NCBI GenBank assembly: GCA_964016985.1
Contig: OZ024831.1
Location: 21,752,609-21,816,608, forward strand
Direction: 5' to 3'
Source: Anodontia alba
Lineage: Eukaryota > Mollusca > Bivalvia > Lucinida > Lucinidae
Length of the DNA: 64,000 bases
Shown here: positions 23,652 to 33,288 of the stretch, in pieces
Layout of the letters: every line of letters begins with the position of its first letter
Numbering within the stretch: position 1 is the first letter of the stretch
Made by a program: the position numbers and the translations under genes
Notes under the pieces: model-generated
The model's database searches: none
What the model was told of the DNA's origin: nothing
Seen by the model: only the letters and a program-made list of their open reading frames with translations

Positions 23652-24946
23652 TTAATCCTTTTGTTTTCTCTGAGACTGCGAGAACATGGAGGAGTCAGTC
23701 TCTAACTCCATATTCTCAAGGGAATCGAACCGATTGACCAACTTGATCGGATCGGCCGACGCCCCTTTACTATATGGATTTGGTTCTTTATCTTTATCTT
23801 TTTCTTTTCCATTTTTTCCTTTCTGGTCAGCTGTCCTGGACCTGGATCTCTGTTGTGATCCACTTGTTTTAGTCGGCTGTGTTTGTGAACTGTTTTGAGA
23901 TTTTGTTGGTGGTCTAGACTGATGAGTAGATGTGGGTTTAGGTTTAGGTTTTAGAGTAGGAGTAATAACTTTTGAATTTGCTTTGATGACAAAATCTTTT
24001 TCGTTAAACTGGGTAGAACTTTCTTTGGTTTCAGGTTTAGTGTTTAGGGATTGAACAACTTTTGCAAAGGTGATTTCAGGTTGATTTTCTTGTATTTTTT
24101 TGGGCTTCCAAATAAGTAATTTTTTGTGTAACTTTAATTTTCATTATTTCTTTCTCTTTTTTCCAAATTTCACACTGATTTGATTTTGATTGATGGTTTT
24201 TGTGAAAGTTCACACACTTGGCTTCATTTTTACAAGCATTTGTAGAGTGATCAAAGTCACCCATACCACATTTTTCACATACTGATCCAGGTAATTCAGG
24301 ACAGCCGTTTTCATGATGTCCAAACCTCTGACAGTTGAAACACCGCAGAGGATTTGGAATGTAGACTTCAACCGGTATAATTCGGTAAAAGATTTTTAGT
24401 GATTTCGGTAAAGTTGTGGTGTTGAAAGTTAGTAAAAGTGTATTTGTTTCTATAAAGTTTCCATCTTTTTTTAATTTTAAAACGTTTGCAAGCTGTTACT
24501 CCTTGTGTGTTAAGATATTCTGTGATATTTTCTTCAGTTTCATGTTTTAGCATCCTGTCACGGATAATACCTTTGCAACTATTGAGTGTTTTATGTTCCG
24601 TGACAGAGACATTAATGTTAAAGAATTTTGTAATTTTCAAGAGATTATCTGTTTGAGATTTTCTGTTAGTTTCGACCAAAAGAGTTCCATTTTTTAACTT
24701 TTTTACATTTTTTGGAGTGCCTATAATTGATTCTATTTGCTTTTCTATAATGAAAGGTGACAGTGAAGTAATAGGTTTGTCCTCTTTATTCGAAATCACT
24801 AAAAATTTAGCGAAGTTCTCATTTGCTTTGAAAGTAAAAGTAGTCGGTTGCGTGTCGTCCTCCGAAGAGTCGAACGCCAGAAATCGTTTTCGAGATGCCA
24901 TGGTGATGAAATTTTTGATTCGATAGCTATGCGCCCCACCCTCCAT
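23652..24946 (-). pseudogene. LINE ORF1, copy H, frameshifted
   Basis: The start at 24,946 gives 192 codons before an extra T in the T-run near 24,470 breaks the frame. A second shift (extra g, near 24,105) lies after the knuckles. The third knuckle reads CVNFHKNH, so its second Cys is lost. H therefore lacks a functional ORF1 although it is structurally full length. The C-terminal tail (to 23,652) is preserved in sequence. Confidence 0.82.
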
Positions 24947-26217
24947 GGAGCCCTACAAGGGGACGTTTAACAGAAATGGATCTCCTATTTCTAACGTCAA
25001 GGCTACATTGCTATTATACTCGGTGTCAAGATCAGAGTCTTCAGCTCGGCCTCATGCTTAGATGATTTCCCACCTATTCATCTAAATTTCCATAGAAAAA
25101 TTTATGAACAGTTGAGTTCATCCCCCTATCCACAGCCTCCACTCACAGAGGTTTCCGCCAAAGCCCCAATACAAGCCCACCAATTGACCCTTCAGCCGCC
25201 GCCCATTGAAACTCACTTAAAGTTAGAGGAACGTGAGAAAAATAAGCCCGGTTTGTACCATAAAGATACGTATAAAAGAGAGAAAGAAGCTAAGAACAAG
25301 TTGTGCGCTTCTAGAGCTTGGCACGACTGAGCCGATTGATCCAGGCCGGATCTAACCCAGACCGCTCTTCTATCTGAAATAAGGGCCAAAATGATGTGTT
25401 GAAAAGCTGGAGATCCCTGGGCTTTCCTCAATCATCAGGTTCCCCTCTCCCAGCATACGAGACGCCACCCACGGCAAACAGGTGGTTCCTGTTTTAATAG
25501 GGGATTACACCCTATCCACTACAGAAGGAAAGTGATCTGTAGATTTTATTCCCTACAGACAAGGGAGGCCGAAAACGTCTGGGAAATTGAAAGGTTATTT
25601 TTAATATACATTAGGAGATCCATATTTAAAATAAACAGTTTATTAAAGAAAGATTTATTTTGGATTCATTTTTAGGATAGTCAAACAAACAAGCTGTGTT
25701 AGATGATATGTAGCTTTCAAATGATATGTAGCTTTCATACCTTGAAAAACGTTTAGTTTTTTTATCTAAAAAATATTAAATGCATCTTATTTTTTAATGT
25801 GGAGAATGCTAGAGTTCGGAAAAATGACACAAACACAAGACAAACACATATGTTAAATACAGATGAGGTTATAATTTTCGTCCCATGTGCGACCCACGGG
25901 CACAGAATGATACACAAACAAATGAAGCATGTTAGTAACATGAGATAGGAAAGGTTTAAAAGGATAGATCTCGCGAAATTTGTTTTTTTTTCCAATTTAA
26001 GATGCATTTCAATAAATGTAATTTTATAGTCTGGAATTATACCGGTTGAATGGACGGTTGCTCTGTTATGTTAGGGGTTTTACCCAACTGCCACAGAAGC
26101 GGAAGGCAGCCACCTATTTCGAGGGCCCGGGTGGTCACGGGCGGCCTCTTTTAGACGGCTCGTACGTCACGCAGAGGGTACGTCTGGCCTATTCTAAGCC
26201 CGGGACCAGCACGGGAC

Positions 26218-26791
26218 GCGTTATCGGGTAAATGTTTAAAAATTTGACAATGAATGTCATCAGGACCAGCAGCTGTATCATGAGATTTATGAAGAGCATC
26301 TAATAATTCTGAAGCCGTGAATGGTACATTATATTTTTCATGATTTAGTGACATAAAATTTAGATGCTCTTTCTCTCGTTCCTGTTTTATGTTTTGAAAG
26401 GTTTCGGAATAATTTGCACTAGAAGAGTTTTTCTGAAAATTTTCTCCTAGTACATTGGAAATATCTTTAGTCGTTGAGCATATACTTCCATTTGATTTAA
26501 TATGGACATGCTTGTTATTTTTATTTTTGCCAGTAATTTTTCGAATCATGTCCCATATCTTCTTTGCTGGAGTTCTAGAATTAAGTTTGGAGACGTATTG
26601 CTGCCAAGATGTTCTTTTAGCCGTTTTTATTGTCTTGCGAGCTTTTGCTCGCATTTGTTTGGCATGGATTAGATTTTCTTTTGTTGGCTGCCTATTGAAC
26701 TTTCGTAAGGCAGATTTTCTTTTATTTATTGAATTTTTAACATCTTTATTAAACCAAGTCTATTTCTTTTTGAACGTGTCGAGGACTTTGG
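26218..26791 (-). mobile_element. LINE copy E, fragment 3 (5'-truncated end)
   Basis: This is the remainder of E: the ORF2 linker between EN and RT (frame 26,654-26,151, with KRTSWQQYVSKLN and AGPDDIH). It ends at 26,791 in gaggactttgg, followed at once by the D-copy TSD agtgtgactggt. One T is missing in the T-run region near 26,760. The last ~20 residues of the open frame come from the 5' end of H. Confidence 0.85.
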
Positions 26792-26803
26792 AGTGTGACT
26801 GGT

Positions 26804-27108
26804 AAATTGAAAAAAAAAAACTGTTGATTTTTAAAAGATTTTCTGTTTGACGTTTAGTACTGGTTTCTATAAGTAATGTGTCATCTCTCATTTTTTAACT
26901 GATTTTACTGTTCCAATTAAGCCTTGAATTTGTTTTTTTCAATAATAAAGGTGAAAAAGATGTTACAGGTTTTTCGAAGTTAGATTTGATTGTTAAAAAT
27001 GTTGGAAAATTTTCTTGAATCGTGAATAGGGTAGGCGTTTTGACGTCATCATTTAAATCCGGTCGAGGTCTCTTTGCAAGAGACAGAGAAAGGAGTACTG
27101 GATGCCAT
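26804..27108 (-). pseudogene. LINE ORF1 N-terminal part, copy D, decayed
   Basis: The translated sequence KRPRPDLNDDVKTPTLFTIQ and SFSPLLLKK align with KRFLAFDSSEDDTQPTTFTF and SLSPFIIEK of young ORF1. The likely start ATGGCATCC (27,108) is one frame away from the rest, so a shift lies just after it. It continues, after the E insertion, at 10,162. Confidence 0.7.
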
Positions 27109-27810
27109 TTTGAAAGATATAAGTTTCGATAGATATGCACTTCACCTACCTCGGAGCCCTACAAAGGGACGTTTATGTGGAAATGGTTCTCCTATTTCCA
27201 ACGCCAAAGCTACATACCTATTATACTCCGTGTTCAAGATCAGGATCGATTCTATCATCAGTGATCCTGCTTTATGACTTGCAACTATCCAGTCAATCCC
27301 ACTGAATGAAAATGGCTGAACAGTTTCAGATCGAACCCATTTTTTCCCATACTCTCTCACAGGATCACTGCAAGAACACCCCAATACAGGCCCATCGATT
27401 AACCCATCAGCCGCCGCCCATCGAAACAAAGATAGAAGAAGAAAGAATTTATATCCGGTATGTACCATGAAGATACTTTTAAAAAGTCAGAAGGAAGTGT
27501 AGAAGACTGCTAGTTTTTCTAGGGTTTGGCACGACTGAGCCGATAGATCCAGGCCGGGTCTAGCCCAGACCACTCGTCTGTCTGAAGCCAGGGCCAAAGT
27601 AATGTGTTAGAAAGCTGGAGATCCCTGGACTTTCCTCAGTTACCAGGATCCTTTTTTTCCAGCATACGAGATGCCACCTACGGCAAACAGGAGACAGTTG
27701 TTTAATAGGGGATTCTACCCTATTCACCACAGAAGTAAAGTGGCCTATATATTTTGATCCCTATAGACAGGGGTCTAACACGGTACAAAATTAAAGGTGA
27801 GAGAGAATTA

Positions 27811-27860
27811 GAAAAAAAAAAGGTAAGAGAAAAGTCCAGGGAGTGCCACAATCAGAAATT
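27811..27860 (-). repeat. Dispersed short module inside D's 5'UTR
   Basis: On the minus strand this reads GATTGTGGCACTCCCTGGAC, then CTTTTCTCTTACC and a T-run. The same module occurs at 45,197-45,275 and 45,604-45,682 (minus) and ~39,770-39,812 (plus). The young copies lack it at this position. Its nature is unknown. The T-run at the 3' edge would suit a pol III transcript (inference). Confidence 0.6.
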
Positions 27861-28378
27861 GAAATTGGAAAAGAAATTGGATTCCTTAATAAGTAAGTAA
27901 TAGTTTTTTTCAAAAATAGTTTGGAAATGTGTTATAGTATGTTAAATTTCATATGAGAGTATAAGTCGAGGTAAAGAATGATCAAAATTGAGAAAACTGC
28001 TTTTGTTATGTCAAATTCAAAACGAAAGAATAGATCAAGGCAAGGAATGATCAAAATTGAAAAAACTAATTTTCTTTTCAAATTTAAATTGAAAAGATAG
28101 TAGTACGTCATGACAATGAATGATCAGTTCAGGGAATAGATGATCAGAAATTTATGCCATATAACAGTATACCATATTGTACATAGTGCTCGAGCGTGGA
28201 AATGGCGATAACACAGGACAATGTTAAATACAGATAAATGTTATAATCTCCGTCCCGCGTGCGACCCATAGGCACAAATGGTAACAACTGAGCATGTTAG
28301 TATATGAGATAGGAAAGATGTACTGAATAGATAAGTATATATTTAGAATATATTGATTGTGCTTACTTTTATCTATTG

Positions 28379-28456
28379 TTTAGTTGTTTTTTTTTTTTTT
28401 GTTTTTTTTTTGTTTTTTTTTTTTTTTTTGTTTTTTTTTTTGTTTTGTTTTTTTTT
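28379..28456. repeat. Poly-T with interspersed G
   Basis: This is a simple T-rich run inside the 5'UTR of D, broken by single G residues. Nothing else is seen. Confidence 0.9.
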
Positions 28457-28882
28457 TCCTCTCTCTCTGTTATGCTCAATTACTATAGTTACGTTTTTAA
28501 TTATATTTTTATGGTTTAATTTTTTATAATTCAAATGATTTAGTTTTAGTTTGTCTTAATAACTATTATTTAAATGTGTGTTACTAGATTTTTATTTTGA
28601 TGTTTTAAATTAAAATTAAATTAAATTTGTCTGTTTAAATTTGTATTTTTTTTAAAGTAGCCTCTGTATTTGACGGACTTTTACCGTCCTTAACACCACA
28701 AGTTACAACTGGTGTTAAGTCTGCTGTTGTACTCGGCAGTACTACAGCAGCCCTGCCTCATAGGCAATAGGCATCCCGATATTCCAAGACCCCTCGGGCG
28801 GGGTCCCGCCTCTTTTAGACGGCGTGTACGTCACGCAGAGGGTACGTCTGGCCTATTCTATACCCAGGCCCAGCACGGGGTC

Positions 28883-28995
28883 ATGCAAATTATTTCCATT
28901 GGAGATATGCATGAAATGTCAAATCCTGTTTCCTGGGAAAATACGAACATTTGAAATGTCGCCTGCTGAAAATTTTACACAGTGCTTAGCGTTAA
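28883..28995. mobile_element. Right half of a TTAA-ended palindromic MITE
   Basis: From the central atgcaaatt...tgcatgaaat stem to the terminal cagtgcttagcgttaa, this matches the right arm of the family seen at 29,366, 30,014, 48,850 and 59,996. The left arm is missing because copy D's 5' end takes its place. Confidence 0.7.
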
Positions 28996-29048
28996 AATTG
29001 TAAATCTCTCATCATCTAACACTAAATGTATGATGCGTATGAAATGAT

Positions 29049-29157
29049 CCCTGCAGGCACATGACGTTAATACAACGTCGCCTCAACGTCGATGCAACGT
29101 CATGACGTTGCACTGACGTTGAGCCGACGTTGTATAAACGTCATGTGCCTGCTGGGG
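29049..29157. mobile_element. Palindromic MITE, CCCAGCAGGCAC family
   Basis: Nearly the whole 109 bp is an inverted repeat, with ends cctgcaggcacatgacgtt and aacgtcatgtgcctgctggg. It is rich in ACGTC/GACGT. Relatives lie at 33,674-33,918, 34,147-34,265 and 51,639-51,743. It is non-coding and non-autonomous. Confidence 0.75.
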
Positions 29158-29271
29158 ATGGTTTAGTGTTTTACGTTCATTTCAACAGTATTTAAGTCAT
29201 ATCGAGATTATGGAAGGGTGCTAATAAAATGCTCTGTGCAATGAAGTGTCGTACAGGGATGCACTAAATTA

Positions 29272-29346
29272 CGCCACCAACGGGATTCGAACCGAAGACC
29301 TCGTGATCCGAGGCCGGGAGCGCTAACCACTCGACCACCCGGACGC
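29272..29346 (-). other. tRNA-like sequence (pol III A and B boxes)
   Basis: The minus strand has TGGTCGAGTGG (A-box-like) and GGTTCGAATCC (exact B box) at normal tRNA spacing, with a CCTCG/CGAGG stem between them. Acceptor and T stems do not pair properly, so a functional tRNA is unlikely. A tRNA pseudogene or SINE head is the better reading. Confidence 0.5.
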
Positions 29347-29365
29347 TTCATGTAAATACGGTAAA

Positions 29366-29577
29366 TTAACTTAGCACTCTTGGTAAATTTTTCAGACTAC
29401 ATTTTGAAATATTTTTTCTTATTTTCCCTAGAAAGCAGGATTTGACAACCATGCAAAATGTCTTCAATGAAAACATTTTGGGTAACATATCAAATCCTGT
29501 TTTCCAGAAAAAAAAATAAAAAAATAAACCATCAATTTGTCGTATGCTGAATCAGCCCAGAGGGTGGTAAAGGTTAA
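29366..29577. mobile_element. TTAA-ended palindromic MITE, complete
   Basis: The ends are ttaacttagcactct and (a)gggtggtaaaggttaa. The interior is a degenerate foldback (agaaagcaggatttga / tcaaatcctgttttcc). It is 212 bp. It ends 16 bases from the splice donor of the exon at 29,593-29,741, within the intron. TTAA at both ends would suit a piggyBac-type target, but no transposase is visible. Confidence 0.7.
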
Positions 29578-29592
29578 CCCACAAATACTTAC

Positions 29593-29741
29593 AATTGGAC
29601 AGCCATGTATCACGAACGTCATTCTCATAAACGTCGCCAATACGGCACAAACCTGTGACCCATCAGACAGGGCGGCATGTGCGCTCAAGTAAAGAGTATT
29701 GTCAGGGTTTTTCACGGTAATCGCTCCGGACGGATTACAAG
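29593..29741 (-). CDS. Host gene 1, second coding exon (secreted protein, unnamed)
   Basis: On the minus strand, TTCTCACAG precedes 29,741 and GTAAGT follows 29,593, a good acceptor and a perfect donor. The exon is 149 bp. Its first two bases (CT) complete a Ser codon with the single T left by the exon at 33,289, and 49 codons then read open: CNPSGAITVK ... LYLSAHAALSDGSQVC ... FVIHGCPI, ending in phase 0. The spacing of the three Cys and the beta-strand-like pattern recall the N-terminal half of a ZP-type ectodomain. That resemblance is weak and is only a suggestion. The 3' exons are not found in the window. Confidence 0.62.
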
Positions 29742-30013
29742 CTGTGAGAATAAAATATAGAACAGAATAGAATATTCACTGGAAAAACTATTACACATTG
29801 AGGTATTCTCCATTCAAATGAGATATACAATACAAATATTTAACATTTAACAATACACATGAGAAAAACAACATGGCTATTAAAGCTGTTGACGTTTATT
29901 GTCCCACAGAATAGACTTTCAAGAATAGACGCATCAGAAAGAGTTCCCGATCTGGGTCGGTACGGTTTAACGTTAACCTGCACAGAAAACGGCGACAATG
30001 TAAGATATTTCAT

Positions 30014-30250
30014 TTAACCTTTACCACTCTATAGGCAAATTCAAAAGACGACAAATTGGTGCCATTTTTTTTCTTATTTTTCCCAGAAAGCAGGATTTGA
30101 CATATTATGCAAATTGTCTCCGTCGGAGACAATTTGCATGAAACGTCAAAACCTGTTTTCTGTGAAAAATAAGAAAAATATTTCAATATGTCGTCTGTTT
30201 TTTTTTTTTTTTTTTTTGTTTTTGTTTTTTCACAGAGTGCTGATCGTTAA
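30014..30250. mobile_element. TTAA-ended palindromic MITE
   Basis: It starts ttaacctttaccactct and ends agagtgctgatcgttaa. The central stem is a perfect inverted repeat around 30,105-30,138 (gcaaattgtctcc / ggagacaatttgc), and a T-run is inserted near the right end. Confidence 0.72.
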
Positions 30251-30340
30251 AGGACTGGATGCACTTAGTAGTTTTTCCGCAAGGGAGACAACTTTCGTAA
30301 CTTGTTGGCTTTCCTGCTCACTGAGCATTTTAAGAAAACA

Positions 30341-30409
30341 GGTCTACTTTAAAAGGAAAGAATTTGCTCCCACTGGGAGCAAATTCTTTCTTTTTATAAT
30401 AGACCCATT
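30341..30409. repeat. Foldback, ~30-bp arms
   Basis: The arms are ggtctactttaaaaggaaag... and ...ctttctttttataatagacc, meeting at gctcccactgggagc. It is probably another small MITE. No flanking duplication was identified. Confidence 0.6.
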
Positions 30410-30569
30410 TCCGGATGAGAAGCAAAACAAATTTGATGAGTTACCTCCCCTGAAAGTGTAGCCATTTCTTTTACTACTGTGTGGACTATTCTCAGTCTAT
30501 TCTCAAATGGGATCCCAGATAGGTACAAAAGTAATTTTAACGTGTAGAATAACTATTGGTCATGTCTGA

Positions 30570-31255
30570 AATTTGATTCTCATGAACACGCAATTTACTC
30601 ACTAAATTATTATTTACTCTTTGAATTATAGGTGTGTCTTAAGGATTCTGATGAACACCAACAAAATTTACTCACTGTATTGTGGTGTGTCTGAACATGG
30701 TGTCTGATGAACACACAATTTCTCACTGAATTATGGGTGTGTCTGAACATGGTGTCTGATGAACACACAATTTCTCACTGAATTATGGGTGTGTCTGAAA
30801 ATGGATTCTGATTAGCACACAATTTACTCACTGAATTCTGGGGTGTCTGAAAATGGATTCTGATGAACACACAATTTTCTAATAGAAGTATGGGTGTGTC
30901 TGAAAATGGATTCTGATGAACACAAAATTATGGGTGTGTCTGAAAATAGATTCTGACGAACACATAATTTACTCACTGAATTATGGATATGTCTGGAAAT
31001 GGATTCTGATGAACACAGAATTTACTCACTGAATTATGGGTGTGTCTGAAAATGGATTCTGATTAACACGCAATTTACTTACTGCATTATGGGTGTGTCT
31101 GAAATTAGATTCTGATGAACACAAAATTATGGGTGTGGAAATAGATTCTGACAAACACACAATTTACTCACTGAATTATGGATAGGTCTGAAAATGGATT
31201 CTGATGAACACACAATTTATTCACTGAATTATGGGTTTGTCTGAAAGATACTCTG
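30570..31255. repeat. Minisatellite, ~55-bp unit, about 12 copies
   Basis: The unit pattern is 'gaacacacaatttactcact' + 'gaattatgggtgtgtctgaa' + 'aatggattctgat'. Units vary by internal deletions, and several lack the tcactgaatt part. It lies in the intron of host gene 1. Confidence 0.85.
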
Positions 31256-31271
31256 CTAAATAAGCAATTAC

Positions 31272-31302
<31 letters not shown>

Positions 31303-32013
31303 TAGGCCTACCTTAAAGAAACTGATGTGTAAACACCTACTAGATTATGGATCTCTCTGAAGACGGCAAAGTTTTATTTAGGCTTAAAAATAAATAATTG
31401 ACTTAACCCTTTTAGACTACATAAACTATCCCACACTATAAATTGGAAGAATCCAACTGCAATTTTAGGTATGTCGGACAATGTGATTTAGATATTCCAA
31501 ACTAAATGGGATAAAGGAAAACAGTAACGAAATGATAAAAAAATTGGACGAATGTCATTATAACTCGCATGGTTGTATGATAAAGCAAGTCTTTGGAATT
31601 TCTCTGTCTCTCTAAAATACTGGTAAAGAGTGGAAATTAAATCAATTTAGGGTTAGGTTTCATTTATGATTAGGTTTTTGGGTTATGCAAAATTTGTTCT
31701 AAATATTTTCGGGTTAAATTTAGGGTCGATTTACCGCTATACAGTCTTCGAAATGACGCTCCATCCCCACACGCCCACCCAACTCCCGTTTACTTGCGAG
31801 TATCGCCGTACGGGTTTCGTTTGAAAGACTCAAAAATCAATTACCAGGGGTCGTAACTCATGTAATAATCGATGCTTAAGTCAAACTGAACATACTTTTT
31901 TTTTTCTTCTTAATTTGCCATGTCTATCACCAAGCGCCTCCCTATCCACTTGATAATACTCAAACTAGGGCACATTGAGTATGACCTAGGTGCACTAATG
32001 GTTTAAAAGCTTT

Positions 32014-32097
32014 TTCGAGCCGAGCAGGGATCGAGCCCACGACCTTCCACTTGCAAGTCGAGAGCACAAACCAAAAGGCCACACAGCCCACTCGGCT
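32014..32097 (-). other. tRNA-like sequence, possible SINE head
   Basis: The minus strand has GGGCTCGATCCC (B-box-like) preceded by GTGTGGCCTTTTGG (A-box-like), with CGACTTGCAAGTGG as an anticodon-arm-like stem-loop (TGC, Ala, if read as a tRNA). The acceptor stem is not convincing, so it is probably tRNA-derived. Confidence 0.45.
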
Positions 32098-32589
32098 ATA
32101 TACACAAACAGGTAATATATTACTGTAGGTCTAAATAATAACTGTGCCCGCGCACGACAAAACCTACAATGACCTGTGTGACTAGCACATTCTCAGATCA
32201 GCCTGTACACCCACCCAGAATGGCAAGGGTTCTCATTTATCCCTCTTTGAATATGTGATCAGCGAAGACAGATAAGACTGCGCGGATGCGCAAACTGATC
32301 CGAGTCTTCCCTGGTCGCGCGTCTTATTATAGGTTTTGTCGTGCGCTGCCTCAATTATTTATGTCTGTACGCGTTGCACATATTCAATCATGGTCTTTTG
32401 ACATTAAGTCTCACATTTTCAGTAAAAATGTTTGCGAGCATGAAAAGAAGTTGGAAATCTTTCTCGTCTAATTTTGATCAAATTTGTATTAAAATGCATT
32501 TATCAAGTTTTTTTTTATTATTATTATTTCAGATATGTTCTTTTTCAATATTGCTTTTCCTTAAGATGTACCTATAGCAGATTACGCAT

Positions 32590-33186
32590 CGAAAATGGTA
32601 ATATGCAGATAAGCACAACATATGAAAAAATGTCCGGTCCCCTGGCTATCATGTTTTTGAAGAGTCATTATGGCTTGAACAATCTTCGTACAGGGTCACC
32701 AAAAGAACATTTCTGCTAATTTATATTGAAATCAGTCGAGCGGTTTGCGGTTTCTGACGAGAAGATTTTTAAAGTTATATAATATATATATATATATATG
32801 GGGGGGGGGGAATATGCCCCATCCCCTAGCGGCGATGTGTTTGACAAAATATGATGGCTTCAACAATATTGGTAGACGGTCACCAAAAGAATATTTCTGT
32901 CAAATTATATTGAAATCAATCCAGTGGTTTCTGACAAGAAGACTTTGGTTGCCATGGCAACCAGAATCCTGCAAGGATTCCAAATCTTGATTTATTTTCA
33001 GTTAGTAGCACCAAAGGATCATTCTTGTGAAATATGGTTAAAACTGGCTCAGTGGTTTGTTTAGGAGGCGTCAAATGTTAACGGACGACGGACGACAAGA
33101 TGACTGACGACTACGGACGGATGACGGACAACTGGCCTATAAAAATAGCTCACCCTGAGCATATTGTGTTCAGGGGAGCTAGAAAT
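32590..33186 (+). mobile_element. BIV160 / pearl-type Helitron-like element, 3' part
   Basis: There are two diverged core units, each with 'atggctt(g/c)aacaat', 'gggtcaccaaaagaa', 'attatattgaaatca' and 'ggtttctgac(g/a)agaaga'. After them come a gacgga-rich stretch and a terminal hairpin, ctcaccctgagc...ttcaggggagct (33,146-33,181). This order (tandem core, GACGG microsatellite, 3' hairpin) is what I know for bivalve pearl/BIV160 non-autonomous Helitron-like elements. Poly-G and AT runs interrupt the cores. Confidence 0.6.
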
Positions 33187-33288
33187 AATTTTGACAGTTG
33201 TCTCCCCTGTAAGTGTATCCATTTCCCTTAAATATGGGTATAACAACGTCAACCTACAGTAAATATGAGTATAACAATGTCAACATAC

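Larger units (their letters stand above)
19763..26217 (-). mobile_element. LINE copy H, full length
   Basis: H is a full-length unit from the 4.5-unit ATCC tail at 19,763 to the 5' terminus GTCCCGTGCTGG at 26,217. It has 5'UTR 24,947-26,217, ORF1 and ORF2. It lies directly upstream (in LINE sense) of fragment G inside the same 14-bp TSD. Confidence 0.88.
26792..28882 (-). mobile_element. Old LINE copy D, right fragment (ORF1 start and 5'UTR)
   Basis: D resumes here after the 12-bp TSD. ORF1's N-terminal part lies to ~27,108 and the 5'UTR to ~28,882. Blocks shared with young copies include gagccctacaaagggacgtt (27,152-27,171), the agcccagaccactc region around 27,560, and the GC-rich 5' end at 28,790-28,882 (minus-strand GACCCCGTGCTGG). 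D's 5'UTR also holds material the young copies lack, including a short dispersed module at 27,811. D's 5' end joins half of a palindromic MITE. Confidence 0.82.
29742..33288 (-). other. Intron of host gene 1 (3.5 kb)
   Basis: This is bounded by GTATGT at 33,288 and a CAG acceptor at 29,742. It contains a MITE (30,014), a foldback (30,341), a ~55-bp minisatellite (30,570), poly-A (31,275-31,302), a tRNA-like sequence (32,014) and a BIV160/Helitron-like unit (32,590). In 29,750-30,010 and 31,303-32,010 I see nothing recognisable. Confidence 0.55.

Noticed and set aside
1..28882. LTR retrotransposon or retrovirus-like interpretation of the gag-like knuckles
   Set aside because: There are no long terminal repeats, protease or integrase. 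ORF2 has an AP-type endonuclease and variable-length ATCC tails, which is LINE architecture.
29272..29346. Functional tRNA gene
   Set aside because: A and B boxes are fine, but acceptor and T stems do not pair and no valid anticodon loop with U33 could be set.
29464..29592. C-terminal extension of the exon past 29,593 as coding
   Set aside because: The frame runs on into the TTAA MITE. A consensus GTAAGT donor at 29,592 is the better boundary.
30570..31255. CRISPR-like array (regular repeats with spacers)
   Set aside because: Units are contiguous and degenerate with no unique spacers. The surroundings are eukaryotic.
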